From assembly GCA_005804885.1 (NCBI GenBank), contig SYOX01000287.1, positions 1 through 33,010 on the forward strand: a stretch of 33,010 bases of DNA, given 5' to 3'. The stretch comes from Pseudomonadota bacterium (GTDB lineage Bacteria > Myxococcota_A > Bradymonadia > Bradymonadales > GCA-2716585). The notes beneath the pieces are model-generated. The model saw only the letters and a list, made by a program, of their open reading frames with translations. It did no database searches and was not told the origin of the DNA. This document shows positions 24,793 to 32,860 of this stretch, in pieces (the first letter of the stretch is position 1; each line of letters starts with the position of its first letter). The translations under genes and the position numbers were made by a program.

Positions 24793-26076
24793 TCAGACGC
24801 CCGCCGATCCGGCGGTGCGCTGTGCGGCCCGATATCCCTGTCCCGTTCCAGGGTGGGCCTCGTGATCGCCGCTCAACGACAGGAAGCGCGCAGCGACCGG
24901 GGCGACAGGCTCAGGCCGAGGGCGATCGGGGCGCACGGTCGGGATGAGACGAGGTCTGGGGTCGAGGCGGGTGTCCTCGAAAAATTGTCGCCGGATCGCG
25001 CGCGCGAGGACTTCGGCCAGCGCGGAAGGGACGGCGTTGCCAAGCTGGCGCTGGGCCGATCGGAGGTTTCCCTGCACTTCGAAGCCCTCCGGAAAGGTCT
25101 GGAGGCGACACATCTCCCGGGCCGACAAGCGGCGGCTCTTCCAGTGGAAAGGGCCCACTGCAGGGCCTGGTTGGGCCTGCAAGGTCCAGGAGGGTCGTGA
25201 GCGCGCCAGCTTGAGCAGAAAGCTCCAGTAGCGTCGACGCCACCCGAAGAGCGGCAATCCTTCCCCTCGCTCGGTGTGATAGAGGTAGTTGCACCCCTCG
25301 GGGATCGAAGGCAGGAGGTCGGCCCACTTGCCCTTCATCCGAAGGCGGGGATCATCGTCATCCTCCAGATCGCCGATGGCATCCCACGCGCAGGTGGCCA
25401 CCGGGCGCTGCGGGCAGAAGAGCCCAAGCTGGGCCTGCGGTGCTTCGATTTCGTCAACCATTGGCAGGTGTCCGCCACCCCGAGGCAGGCGACGGTGCGT
25501 CGGCTCGGGAAACTGGAAGCGCCGGCCCTCGCGGTGTCCAACGATGAAGGCGCGCTCGCGCTCCTGGGGGATGCCATAGTCCGCGGCGTTGAGCAGGGCC
25601 AATTCGAAGGAGTAGTTCGTCCCGATCTCGGCGTTGATGGCGTTGATGGTGGTTTCCAGGAGCTGGACCCCCTCGTCCTTGCTCTGGTAGGCCAGCCCGG
25701 CGACGTTCTCCAGCAAGAATGCAGTCGGCTTGAGATCCCGGAGCACGCGCAAGTAGGCCTCCAGCGTGGTCGCCCTCGGATCGGACAACCTCTTGGCGTC
25801 GCCATGGGCCCAGTAGCCCGACTTGGAGAAGGGTTGACAGGGCGGCCCCCCGATCAGGATCGAGGCTTGTCCCTGACCCAGGCCACCGGCCCGAGCCAGC
25901 TCCTGCGAGCTGACGGCGTGAATGTCCCTGTCCAGCACGGGCCAGTCGCGGTTGAACCTCAAGGTGGTGACGGCATCGGGGTCCATCTCCACCGCGACGG
26001 CCGTCTCGAAGCCAGCCGCTTCAAACCCGAGATCGAGCCCCCCTGCTCCCGTGAACAGGCTGATGACCTTGTGCAT
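24793..26076 (-). CDS. DNA (cytosine-5) methyltransferase of a type II R-M system
   Basis: This 427-residue enzyme transfers a methyl group from S-adenosylmethionine to C5 of cytosine in a specific DNA site. All core motifs are present in order: I (SLFTGAGGLDLGF, 6-18), IV (GGPPCQPFS with catalytic Cys80), VI (ENV, Glu123), VIII (QERER, 171-175), a target-recognition region at about 225-330, and X (RQLGNAVPSALAEVLA). A Pro/Arg-rich tail of about 55 residues follows motif X and may be dispensable or acquired at the junction. The start at 26076 has AAGGAG 6 bp upstream, better than the extension to 26142. It is divergent from the endonuclease gene, 176 bp apart. The target site is inferred from the endonuclease family only. 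Confidence 0.94.
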   Translation of the reverse strand: MHKVISLFTGAGGLDLGFEAAGFETAVAVEMDPDAVTTLRFNRDWPVLDRDIHAVSSQELARAGGLGQGQASILIGGPPCQPFSKSGYWAHGDAKRLSDPRATTLEAYLRVLRDLKPTAFLLENVAGLAYQSKDEGVQLLETTINAINAEIGTNYSFELALLNAADYGIPQERERAFIVGHREGRRFQFPEPTHRRLPRGGGHLPMVDEIEAPQAQLGLFCPQRPVATCAWDAIGDLEDDDDPRLRMKGKWADLLPSIPEGCNYLYHTERGEGLPLFGWRRRYWSFLLKLARSRPSWTLQAQPGPAVGPFHWKSRRLSAREMCRLQTFPEGFEVQGNLRSAQRQLGNAVPSALAEVLARAIRRQFFEDTRLDPRPRLIPTVRPDRPRPEPVAPVAARFLSLSGDHEAHPGTGQGYRAAQRTAGSAGV

Positions 26077-26114
26077 CTCACACTCCTTGGATGCCATCCA
26101 TCCGGTCTGCTTCC

Positions 26115-26190
26115 TTGTACCTCGCCGCAGGAGCGCGTACAACCCAAGCCCATTTCACACCCACGCGCTGGCGGAGCGTTGGGTGTTTTT
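26115..26190 (+). promoter_or_regulatory. R-M divergent region: inverted repeat and possible attenuator
   Basis: Between the methyltransferase and endonuclease starts lies TTGTAC (26115-26120) inverted as GTACAA (26137-26142), a possible operator. After it, CCCA (26160-26163) and CGCT (26166-26169) pair with AGCG (26175-26178) and TGGG (26180-26183), followed by TG and five T (26186-26190). This looks like a weak terminator in the leader of the endonuclease gene, 63 bp before its start. No controller (C) protein gene is visible. Function is inferred from position. Confidence 0.4.
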
Positions 26191-26252
26191 CGGTCGATCG
26201 GTTGGAGATCAGTCCGGCTGTGTCCCGTCGGGACGCGCCCTGGGAGCAGAGC

Positions 26253-27392
26253 GTGGAAATCGACAAAGCGCGCGCCCTTGAAGTGCTTGAGCAGGAGGCT
26301 CAATCCATCCGGGCTCGCCCGGAGACGAGCGCCTGGATCCCTCGCATCCAGGCTGTGTCAGCTTCTCCAGACTTCAAAAGGAACAAGACGCTCATGGCGG
26401 CGCTTGGGACGGCGCTCCTGGCCAAGGCCACTCACATCGACGTGGATGTCCTCTCCCTGAAGACCGATGTCGCCCCCCCCAATGAGCGGGCCTATTCGGC
26501 GCGGAGCCTCTGTAAGGATGTCCTGGCGGCGCACGCCCCTCGGCTTGAGATCGATCTGGGGGTGACGGGCCGCGAGCCGTTGAACAATTCGCCCTTCTAT
26601 GGTCCAGATCGTCTGGACAGCTCCAATCTGCTCTCCAAGGTCAGTGGCAAGCAGGCCTATGGCCTCTTCCTGGAAATCTTGAGGGACGTGGACGCCATCA
26701 AGGACGAGGCCGAAGCCCGTGAGGTGTTGCGGTCTTTTCTTCAAGTCCGGTGTCTGGATTTGCGGCGCTTCGACGCTTCGGAGCGCACGGCGCGCTTTGA
26801 GACGCTTCAGGATTTGACGCACCACATCACGAGGGTCGTTGAGCAAGATCCCGAGCTTGGCAAGCGCGCTCAGGCGGTGGTGGCGGGCTTGCTTGAGGCC
26901 GCCCATGGCGCAGATCGTGTGGTGGTGAGCCCCATCCACGATCCCGATCGCCATTTCCCAGGTGATGTGGCCTTGAGGGCTCTGGAGGGAGAAGGGTGGG
27001 AGCGCGCCGTCGAGGTCCGCCATAAATCTGTCCCCCGAACGGATCTGGAGCACTTCACCCTCAAGGCGGCAGCGGCCAAAGTCGATCGGGCGGCCATCGT
27101 CTCGGTCCACCCCGCGCAGGAAGCCTTGCCGGATCTGGCCGAGGTCGTGGCCTGGGCCGAAGGCAAGGGCGTCTGGCTGCGCTTCTACGGCAACTGGGAC
27201 AGCTTTATCCATGAGGCCATCTTCTGGGGCAGGGCTCTGTCTCCCCGCGAGGTGGATCGGGCGGCGGACGCCATTTTTCGGCGATTTCAAGAGCTTAAGG
27301 TCAGTGAAGCGGGCATCCGCTGCTGGCTGGGCCTGGACGAACAGGGTGGGGCGCGCGCTGGCGGCGGGGATCAGGGGGAGGCGGGGGCGTAG
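26253..27392 (+). CDS. SacI-family type II restriction endonuclease
   Basis: This is a 379-residue protein. Its central signature, AYSARSL (80-86) followed by LGVTGREPLNNSPF (102-115), is what I recall of the SacI endonuclease family, whose founding member cuts GAGCTC. MAALGTALLAKATHIDVDVLSLK precedes it, as in the family. The length is close to SacI. No PD-(D/E)xK motif is obvious, though VEVRHKSV (about 255-262) could supply the catalytic lysine region after a preceding Asp. The GTG start at 26253 has GGGAG 6 bp upstream. The last residues are low-complexity Gly/Ala and are read from DNA overlapping the 3' end of the convergent GH113-like gene by 22 bp. Base composition is slightly less GC-rich than its neighbours, in line with transfer. 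Confidence 0.8.
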   Translation: MEIDKARALEVLEQEAQSIRARPETSAWIPRIQAVSASPDFKRNKTLMAALGTALLAKATHIDVDVLSLKTDVAPPNERAYSARSLCKDVLAAHAPRLEIDLGVTGREPLNNSPFYGPDRLDSSNLLSKVSGKQAYGLFLEILRDVDAIKDEAEAREVLRSFLQVRCLDLRRFDASERTARFETLQDLTHHITRVVEQDPELGKRAQAVVAGLLEAAHGADRVVVSPIHDPDRHFPGDVALRALEGEGWERAVEVRHKSVPRTDLEHFTLKAAAAKVDRAAIVSVHPAQEALPDLAEVVAWAEGKGVWLRFYGNWDSFIHEAIFWGRALSPREVDRAADAIFRRFQELKVSEAGIRCWLGLDEQGGARAGGGDQGEAGA

Positions 27393-28546
27393 GCGGCCTT
27401 GACGACCTTGGCGGCGCGCTTGTTGCGCGGGGAGAAGCCGATGCGGCCCTCCTCGTCGGTGTCGACGTTGGTGAACCACTTCCAGATGTAGACGCCGTGG
27501 ATGAAGGGCCGGGCGCCGGCGGCGGCCAGCAGCGCGCGGTAGGCCAGGGCCTGGTTGGCCTCGTCGTAGTTGCGGGCCTCGGGGGGCAGGTGCTCGGGCC
27601 AGGTGCTCGGGGAGATCGCCGTGGCGACGATGCTCTTGTAGCCGTACTCGGTCAGGATCACGGGCTTGTCGACCTTGCGCGAGAGGGCGCCGTACTCGTC
27701 GAGCTGCTTGCCAGCGGCGGCGGTCAGGGATTCCAGCGAGGGGGTGAGGCTGTCGGAGAGGGGGGCGAAGAACTGCACCCCGATGAAGTCGACCTTGTCC
27801 CAGAAGGCCACCAGGTGCGTCTCGTTCCAGTTGGCGGCGTAGATCAGGGGGCCGGAGTAGTGCTTGCGGACCTCGTCGACCACGGCCACCCAGCGCTCCC
27901 GCATGTGGCTCGCCGAGGCCAGCTCAAGGCCGACGACCAGGGCGTCGAGCTTGAGGCGCTCGGAGATCTTGGCGAAGTGGACGATGAAGCGGGTGTAGCT
28001 CTCGAACCAGCTGTCCCAGCCGGCCTGTCCGCCTTCGGGTTTGATGTGCCCTTGCCAGTCCGTGTAGTTGATCCACAGGTGGGGCTTCATGATGACCTTC
28101 AAGCCGAGCTGTCGGGCCTGGGCGACCTCGGCCTCGATGCGGTCGTCGGACTCACCGGCCTTGACGTTGGGGTTGAAGTCCACCTGGGTGCTGGTCAGCG
28201 AGCGCTGCCAGCCGAAGGGGGTCAGGCTGATCGAGTCGACGCCCAGGGCGGCCAGCTCCTTCTTGCTCGCCAGCGAGGCCGCCGATCCATAGCCCTTGAC
28301 GCCGTCGTCCTCGTAGCTGTGGGCGAGGCAGGCGCCGCGGTGGACGCCGGGGGGGAGGGGGGCGGCGTCGAGGTCGGCCGACGCGGCGGCGGCCTCGTCG
28401 GGTCGGGCGTCGGCGGACCGCTCGGCGGCGGACCGCTCGGCGGCAGGCCGCTCGGCGGCAGCGGGGCGGGCGGCGTCGGGGTTGCGACAGGCGCCGAGGG
28501 CGAGCGCGGCGGCGAGGATCAGGGCAAGCGGGGTCCTGGGGATCAT
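27371..28546 (-). CDS. GH113-like (beta-mannanase-type) lipoprotein
   Basis: This 391-residue lipoprotein has a signal ending at LGAC (Cys20). An Ala/Glu/Arg linker built of short 15-bp-type repeats (ERPAAERSAAERSA) spans about 27-55. The catalytic TIM barrel runs from about 65 to the end: SISLTPFGWQ, GLKVIMKPHLWI, WFESYTRFIVHFA, VVGLELASAS with putative acid/base E208, YAANWNE, WDKVDFIGVQFF, and ILTEYGYKS with putative nucleophile E300. This pattern fits GH113 and relatives, retaining glycosidases that act on mannose-containing glycans. The start at 28546 has GGAGG 7 bp upstream. That start region is duplicated at 24681-24788. It is convergent with the endonuclease gene. The substrate is an inference. 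Confidence 0.83.
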   Translation of the reverse strand: MIPRTPLALILAAALALGACRNPDAARPAAAERPAAERSAAERSADARPDEAAAASADLDAAPLPPGVHRGACLAHSYEDDGVKGYGSAASLASKKELAALGVDSISLTPFGWQRSLTSTQVDFNPNVKAGESDDRIEAEVAQARQLGLKVIMKPHLWINYTDWQGHIKPEGGQAGWDSWFESYTRFIVHFAKISERLKLDALVVGLELASASHMRERWVAVVDEVRKHYSGPLIYAANWNETHLVAFWDKVDFIGVQFFAPLSDSLTPSLESLTAAAGKQLDEYGALSRKVDKPVILTEYGYKSIVATAISPSTWPEHLPPEARNYDEANQALAYRALLAAAGARPFIHGVYIWKWFTNVDTDEEGRIGFSPRNKRAAKVVKAAYAPASP

Positions 28547-28614
28547 GGTGTCGCCTCCAGAGGCGCCGGGGTGAGGGTGTCGGTCGTCGCGCCCGGCCCT
28601 GGCGGCGCGGGGGC
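28507..28614 (+). repeat. 108-bp direct repeat, right copy
   Basis: This is the right partner of 24681-24788, offset by 3826 bp, with about five differences. It spans the first codons, ribosome site and upstream region of the GH113-like gene. It stops 8 bp before the inverted-repeat element. Confidence 0.92.
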
Positions 28615-28621
28615 AGTGGGC

Positions 28622-28838
28622 CGCCCCAGGCTCGCGCCCGGGGCTACAAACCCAGGGACGCCCCTTCGGGGCTCTCGACGGGCTCTGGAAGAGCCCGCAG
28701 CATCGTGTCGCTCGGCTCAATGGCCTCAACATCAAGGGCCGCTTGTCCTGGGTGACACCATGCCTGGAGGTTGACGCTCCGTCGAGAGCCTCGAAGAGGC
28801 GTCCCTGGGTTTGTAGCCCCGGGCGCGAGCCTGGGGCG
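28622..28838. repeat. Pair of 60-bp inverted repeats around a 97-bp centre
   Basis: The arm 28622-28681 is the reverse complement of 28779-28838 with two mismatches in 60 bp. Each arm itself contains two small palindromes: GCCCCAGG with CCCGGGGC, and GCCCC-TTC-GGGGC (decayed in the right arm). Around them is the phrase GGGGCTACAAACCC. The centre (28682-28778) holds a further small hairpin next to the left arm but no gene. The element sits between the ViaA-like stop and the GH113-like start. It resembles a REP/BIME-type palindromic pair or a small MITE. No target-site duplication was seen. Confidence 0.9.
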
Positions 28839-28848
28839 AGCGGGCTCT

Positions 28849-30423
28849 TCATATCTCGATGAAGATGTCGCGGGCGCCCTCCGCCGTCAACTGGCTCACG
28901 CTGGTGACGCGGTCGGCGAAGCGCGCGACGGCCTCGGGGCGCAGGCCCTGCTGCCCCACGTCGACGAGCACCCCATAGACCTTGAAGTCGAGCCTGGCCT
29001 TCTCGGCCAAAAAACCCTCCAGCCACTGCGGGCTGACGGAGGCCTCGCCGTCGGTGATGAAGACGACGTCGCCGCGCTTGAGGTTCTTGTGCTGGAGGAT
29101 CTGGAGGGCCTCGTCGAGGGGCCCCTGGAAGTCGGTGCCGCCGCGCGGGAAGTAGTCGGCGAAGGCGACCAGATCGGCGATCTTGACCGGCGGGGCCTCC
29201 AGGCGTCCGCCGCGGGGCATCTCGAGGAGGTCAAAGACGCGCAGGTCGCGCTGGGCGTCGGAGAAGACGAGGGCGCGGAAGTGGCGCTTCTGCCGCCGGG
29301 CGATCTCAAGGAGGGTGAGGCAGACGGCCTTGGCCCAGAGCTCCTTGTCGCCGGCCATCGAGCCGGAGCCGTCGACGCAGACGACCATGGGGCCGCGCGC
29401 GCCCTCGTCGCGGCCCTCGATGGCGTATTGCAGGAGGTCGCCTTCGAGCAGCCGGCGCAAGAAGAGGCGGCGCAGCTGGGGGTGTCGGAGCTGGGAGGCC
29501 TCGGTGGGCAGCAGGCGGGCCAGATCGCGGCCCCGCTCGATGGCGTGGACCTCCGCGGGGAGGCGCTCGAAGCGGGCGCGGCGTGCGGCGCGGGCGAGCT
29601 GCCGGAAGGCGCCCACGAGGCGAGAGAGGCGCTTGAGCTTGTCGTTGGTCAGGAGCCTGTCGCCCAGGTCGAGCTTGGCGGCCGAGGGCATCCCGCCCTC
29701 GATGGAGGCGCCGAGGTCGTGGCCGAAGTCGGAGAGCGCCTGCTCGCTCTGGGCCATGCGCTCGGGCAGGGCGCCGGTCAGCTCCCGCAGGCGGCTCTGG
29801 ATCGAGATGGGCAGGCCGTCCAGGCGTCGGGCCTGGGAGCGGCGCAGGCGCTTGAGCGCGGCCTGGGCGTCTTCGAGTTCGCCGTCGAGGGCGTCGATGG
29901 TGGCGTCGAGGCCCTCGCGGTGGCCCTGGGCGGCGAAGTCGTCGGCGGCGTCCCGGGCCTCCCGCAGCGCCTCCAGGCGGCGCTCCAGGGCGTCGATTTC
30001 GAAGCCTTCGAGCAGGTCGTGCTGATCGAAGAGCTCCTCGCGGCGCAGGTTGCGCAGGACGTGGTCCAGGACGAGGCGGGCGCCGTAGGTGGCGCGGCCC
30101 TCGTCCAGTACGGTCTCGGCGCGCAGGCGCTCGAAGTCGCGCGAGGCCCGGACCCAGCCGACGACGCGGCGGGCGAGCGCGGTGCGGCCGGTCGTGTCGG
30201 GGTCCTCGTCGAGGATGGTGGTGGTGTACTTGAAGAGCAGCGCGAAGACGTCCCTGGCCAGCGCCTCGAAGCCCGGGTGGAGGCGCAGGCCGGCCTGGAC
30301 GGCGGCGGCCAGCGCGGCGTTGTCGATCAGGGCGCGATCGAAGGCGGCCTCGTCGTAGGCGTCCCGGCCGACGACGCAGGGCGCGGGCGGTGCCTCGTCG
30401 AGGTCGTCGCGGGGGTCGTCCAT
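28849..30423 (-). CDS. viaA: VWA-domain protein, ViaA-like partner of the MoxR ATPase
   Basis: This 524-residue cytoplasmic protein has a long helical N-terminal part (about 1-340, with coiled-coil potential around 150-210) and a C-terminal von Willebrand A domain. The MIDAS motif DGSGSM starts at D351, with the conserved Thr of RGGTDFQGPL and Asp of ITDGEAS, so metal binding should be intact. In RavA-ViaA systems the VWA protein works as the adaptor of the AAA+ ATPase, and in E. coli the pair has been tied to respiratory-complex maturation and aminoglycoside sensitivity. The start codon overlaps the ATPase stop (TGATG), so the two are translationally coupled. The inverted-repeat element lies 10 bp after its stop. 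Confidence 0.85.
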   Translation of the reverse strand: MDDPRDDLDEAPPAPCVVGRDAYDEAAFDRALIDNAALAAAVQAGLRLHPGFEALARDVFALLFKYTTTILDEDPDTTGRTALARRVVGWVRASRDFERLRAETVLDEGRATYGARLVLDHVLRNLRREELFDQHDLLEGFEIDALERRLEALREARDAADDFAAQGHREGLDATIDALDGELEDAQAALKRLRRSQARRLDGLPISIQSRLRELTGALPERMAQSEQALSDFGHDLGASIEGGMPSAAKLDLGDRLLTNDKLKRLSRLVGAFRQLARAARRARFERLPAEVHAIERGRDLARLLPTEASQLRHPQLRRLFLRRLLEGDLLQYAIEGRDEGARGPMVVCVDGSGSMAGDKELWAKAVCLTLLEIARRQKRHFRALVFSDAQRDLRVFDLLEMPRGGRLEAPPVKIADLVAFADYFPRGGTDFQGPLDEALQILQHKNLKRGDVVFITDGEASVSPQWLEGFLAEKARLDFKVYGVLVDVGQQGLRPEAVARFADRVTSVSQLTAEGARDIFIEI

Positions 30424-31538
30424 CAGACGCCCTCTTCGAGGATCTGGCGCTGGAGGATCTCGATCTCGCCCAGGATCTGCACGACGGCGTCGGCGCGGCG
30501 TCGGCGCTGGGTGGCGGACTCGGCCAGCGCGTGGACCTGGGCGTGGATGCGCTTGAGCTTGGTGTGGGCCTCGATGCTGGCGCGCATGGCCATCTCGGCG
30601 TCCGGCCAGCGCTGCAGGGCGTAGTCGCGGACCTCGCGGGCCTGAAAGAGGAGCTCGCGGGCCTTGTCCTCGTGGCCGAGGAAGACCTCCTGGAGGGTCA
30701 GGCGGACCTCCTCGCGCTCGGCGGGGTCGTTCCACAGGACGTGGACGAGCTGGGCGAGGTCCTGGGCCTCGACCTGGAGGCGGCCGTCGACCATGGCCCA
30801 GGCCTTGAGCAGCCGGATGGCCTTGCGCCAGCGCCGGTCGCTGGCGATGATGCCCTTGGCCTTGAGGCGGCGGCGCAGCTCGACCAGATCGCCGAGCCAG
30901 GCGCTGTGCAGCTCGACCAGATCGACGCGGGCGCGCAGGTCGTCGAGGTCGGCCAGGGTCAGGCCGGCGGGGGACTCGGCGCGCTCGGACATCGAGAGCA
31001 TCTTGAGGAAGCGGAAGTCCTCCTCGATGTAATCGACGGTGTAGCGCAGCATGAAGCGGTCAAAGAGGGCCATCAGATCGCCCTCGTCGGGCAGCTCGTT
31101 GCTGGCGGCCACGAGGGTGATCAGGGGGACGGGGGTGGCGGACTCGCCGTTGTGGAAGACGCGCTCGTTGACCAGCGACAGGAGGCTGTTGAGGATGGCG
31201 CTGTTGGCCTTGAAGATCTCGTCGAGGAAGGCGATGTGGGCCTCGGGCAGCTTGCCGGTGGTGACCCGGACGTAGCGGTCGCGCTCAAGCTCGCGCAGGC
31301 TGATGGCGCCGAAGAGCTCCTCGGGGGTCGAGAAGCGGGTCAGGAGCCACCCGAAGTAATCGGCGCCCTCGATCCGCCGGCACAGCTCGACGGCGAGCAT
31401 GCTCTTGGCGGTGCCGACGGGGCCGAGCAGCAGGACGTGCTCGCCGGCCAGCAGGGCGGCGAGCATCCCCCGGATCACCTCGTCGCGCTCCAGGAAGCGC
31501 TCCGTCAACGCGTCGCGCAGCTTTGCGAGCTTCTCCAT
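30423..31538 (-). CDS. ravA: RavA-like MoxR-family AAA+ ATPase
   Basis: This 371-residue ATPase has Walker A GPVGTAKS (39-46), LLTRFSTPEELFGAIS, Walker B FLDE with D106/E107, and sensor 1 VAASNELP with N147. The wording around these motifs is typical of the RavA branch of MoxR proteins. E. coli RavA is longer (about 500 residues), so the C-terminal LARA-type domain is reduced or absent here; residues about 300-371 form a helical bundle instead. MoxR ATPases act as hexameric chaperones with VWA partners, which fits the coupled downstream gene. The start at 31538 has GAGG 6 bp upstream; ATG 31544 and a longer reading to 31619 are less likely. It is divergent from the gene at 31730. Confidence 0.88.
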   Translation of the reverse strand: MEKLAKLRDALTERFLERDEVIRGMLAALLAGEHVLLLGPVGTAKSMLAVELCRRIEGADYFGWLLTRFSTPEELFGAISLRELERDRYVRVTTGKLPEAHIAFLDEIFKANSAILNSLLSLVNERVFHNGESATPVPLITLVAASNELPDEGDLMALFDRFMLRYTVDYIEEDFRFLKMLSMSERAESPAGLTLADLDDLRARVDLVELHSAWLGDLVELRRRLKAKGIIASDRRWRKAIRLLKAWAMVDGRLQVEAQDLAQLVHVLWNDPAEREEVRLTLQEVFLGHEDKARELLFQAREVRDYALQRWPDAEMAMRASIEAHTKLKRIHAQVHALAESATQRRRRADAVVQILGEIEILQRQILEEGV

Positions 31539-31729
31539 GCCCATCCTCGGCTCGTGGTCATGGCGCCGCCCGTCCAGGTCCGACGCCGCTCGCCGGGAGG
31601 ATAACCCATCTGTCGGCAAAGCAGAAAGCGGCCCGGAGGTCGCTTCGGGATATGTTGTCGGCCGCAGGCGCGCTATGGTGGGTCGGGGTCGCGCCTTCGC
31701 GCGGCGTTGGCGCGCTTGGGAGCGGTTGG

Positions 31730-32860
31730 ATGGAGCGAGCGCTCACGGCAGACGAGGCCTTGGAGCTGATCAGGGAGGAGCTGCACGCGCCGGAGCCTGA
31801 CTTCGGGGGCGTGGAGGCGGTCCTGGCCTCGGGCCTCAAGGGGGAGGGGGCGCTGGTGGTGCAGGATTACCTGCTCGGCGCGCTGCGGTCGCGGCTGCGC
31901 TCGCCCTCCGGCGGCGTGTGGGGCTTGCTCCGGGTGGCCGCGGAGCGCTTCGCCGAGCACCCGGAGGCGCTCAAGCCCGCCGAGGTGCTCGGCGCGTGGC
32001 TGGCCTCGGAGGAGCGGGCGGTCGAGGGGCTGGAGTGTCTGGGGGTGTTTGCGCGGCGGGGTGAGCTTGGGGGCGTGGCCTTCTGCGGGGCGCTGGCGCT
32101 GGCGCTGGTGGTCGGCGAGCGCGCGTGGACGGACGCGCAGGTCGGGATCGGGGCCAGGGGCGCGGCGCTGGCGCTGGCGCTGTGCGGGGCGGCGTCGGAT
32201 CGAGGCGAGGGCGAGCGGCGAGGTCAGCGGGTGTGCGCGGCGGTGCGAGGGGCGCAGTCCTGGGGCGCGCTGGAGGCGGTCGACGCGCTGATCCGGGAGG
32301 CGCGCTTCGAGGGCCACGACGATCGCGGGCCGGTGGTCGCGGCGCAGTGGCGCCAGAGGGCGCAGCGGGTCTTTGACAGGCTCTGGGATCTGCTGCACGA
32401 GGGCGGGCGGCCCTACCTGTTCAACCTGGCGCGGCGGGACGTGATCGGGGTGCGCCGGGTGCGCTACGCGGAGCTGCCGGTCTTCGCGCAGGTGGCGACG
32501 GGTGCGGCGCTGGTGGCGGAGCTGTCCTCGGAGGCGAGCTGGAGCGCGCAGGCCAGGGGTCAGGCCGAGCACCGCTTCTGGTCGGAGGCGACGTGGGCGC
32601 TGGGGCAGGCCGGGCTGGTCGTCCCGCTGCTGGCGTCGCCCTCGGGCGACGAGGGCGACTTTGATGAGATGGACGCCGTGCTGGTCGGTATTGACGGCGA
32701 GCACGCGCTGGAGATCGCGCTCTCGGCGGCGGCCTCGCTGGGGGCGGTGGGCGGCGAGCGCTCCGCGTCGGCGCTGGCGCGGGCCTTGAGGCCGCACCTG
32801 TCGCAGCGGCAGCCGGGCTACGAGGCGTGGTGCGCGGCGATCGAGCGCGGCGCGTGGTAG
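31730..32860 (+). CDS. Hypothetical Ala-rich helical protein
   Basis: I do not recognise this 376-residue protein. It is rich in Ala, Glu, Leu and Arg and reads as stacked helices, possibly HEAT-like (LELIREELHAPEPD, VQDYLLGALRSRL, ALEIALSAAASLGAV), with no signal peptide. A GHDDRGPVVAAQW segment and VFDRLWDLLHEGGRPYLFN are the most distinctive parts. The start at 31730 has GGGAG 7 bp upstream; the reading from 31523 would overlap the divergent ATPase gene. It shares a 191-bp divergent upstream region with the RavA-like gene, so co-regulation is possible. Confidence 0.7.
   Translation: MERALTADEALELIREELHAPEPDFGGVEAVLASGLKGEGALVVQDYLLGALRSRLRSPSGGVWGLLRVAAERFAEHPEALKPAEVLGAWLASEERAVEGLECLGVFARRGELGGVAFCGALALALVVGERAWTDAQVGIGARGAALALALCGAASDRGEGERRGQRVCAAVRGAQSWGALEAVDALIREARFEGHDDRGPVVAAQWRQRAQRVFDRLWDLLHEGGRPYLFNLARRDVIGVRRVRYAELPVFAQVATGAALVAELSSEASWSAQARGQAEHRFWSEATWALGQAGLVVPLLASPSGDEGDFDEMDAVLVGIDGEHALEIALSAAASLGAVGGERSASALARALRPHLSQRQPGYEAWCAAIERGAW

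Noticed and set aside
25276..26460. 394-residue plus-strand open frame opposite the methyltransferase
   Set aside because: It is antisense to all core C5-methyltransferase motifs and overlaps the start of the endonuclease gene.
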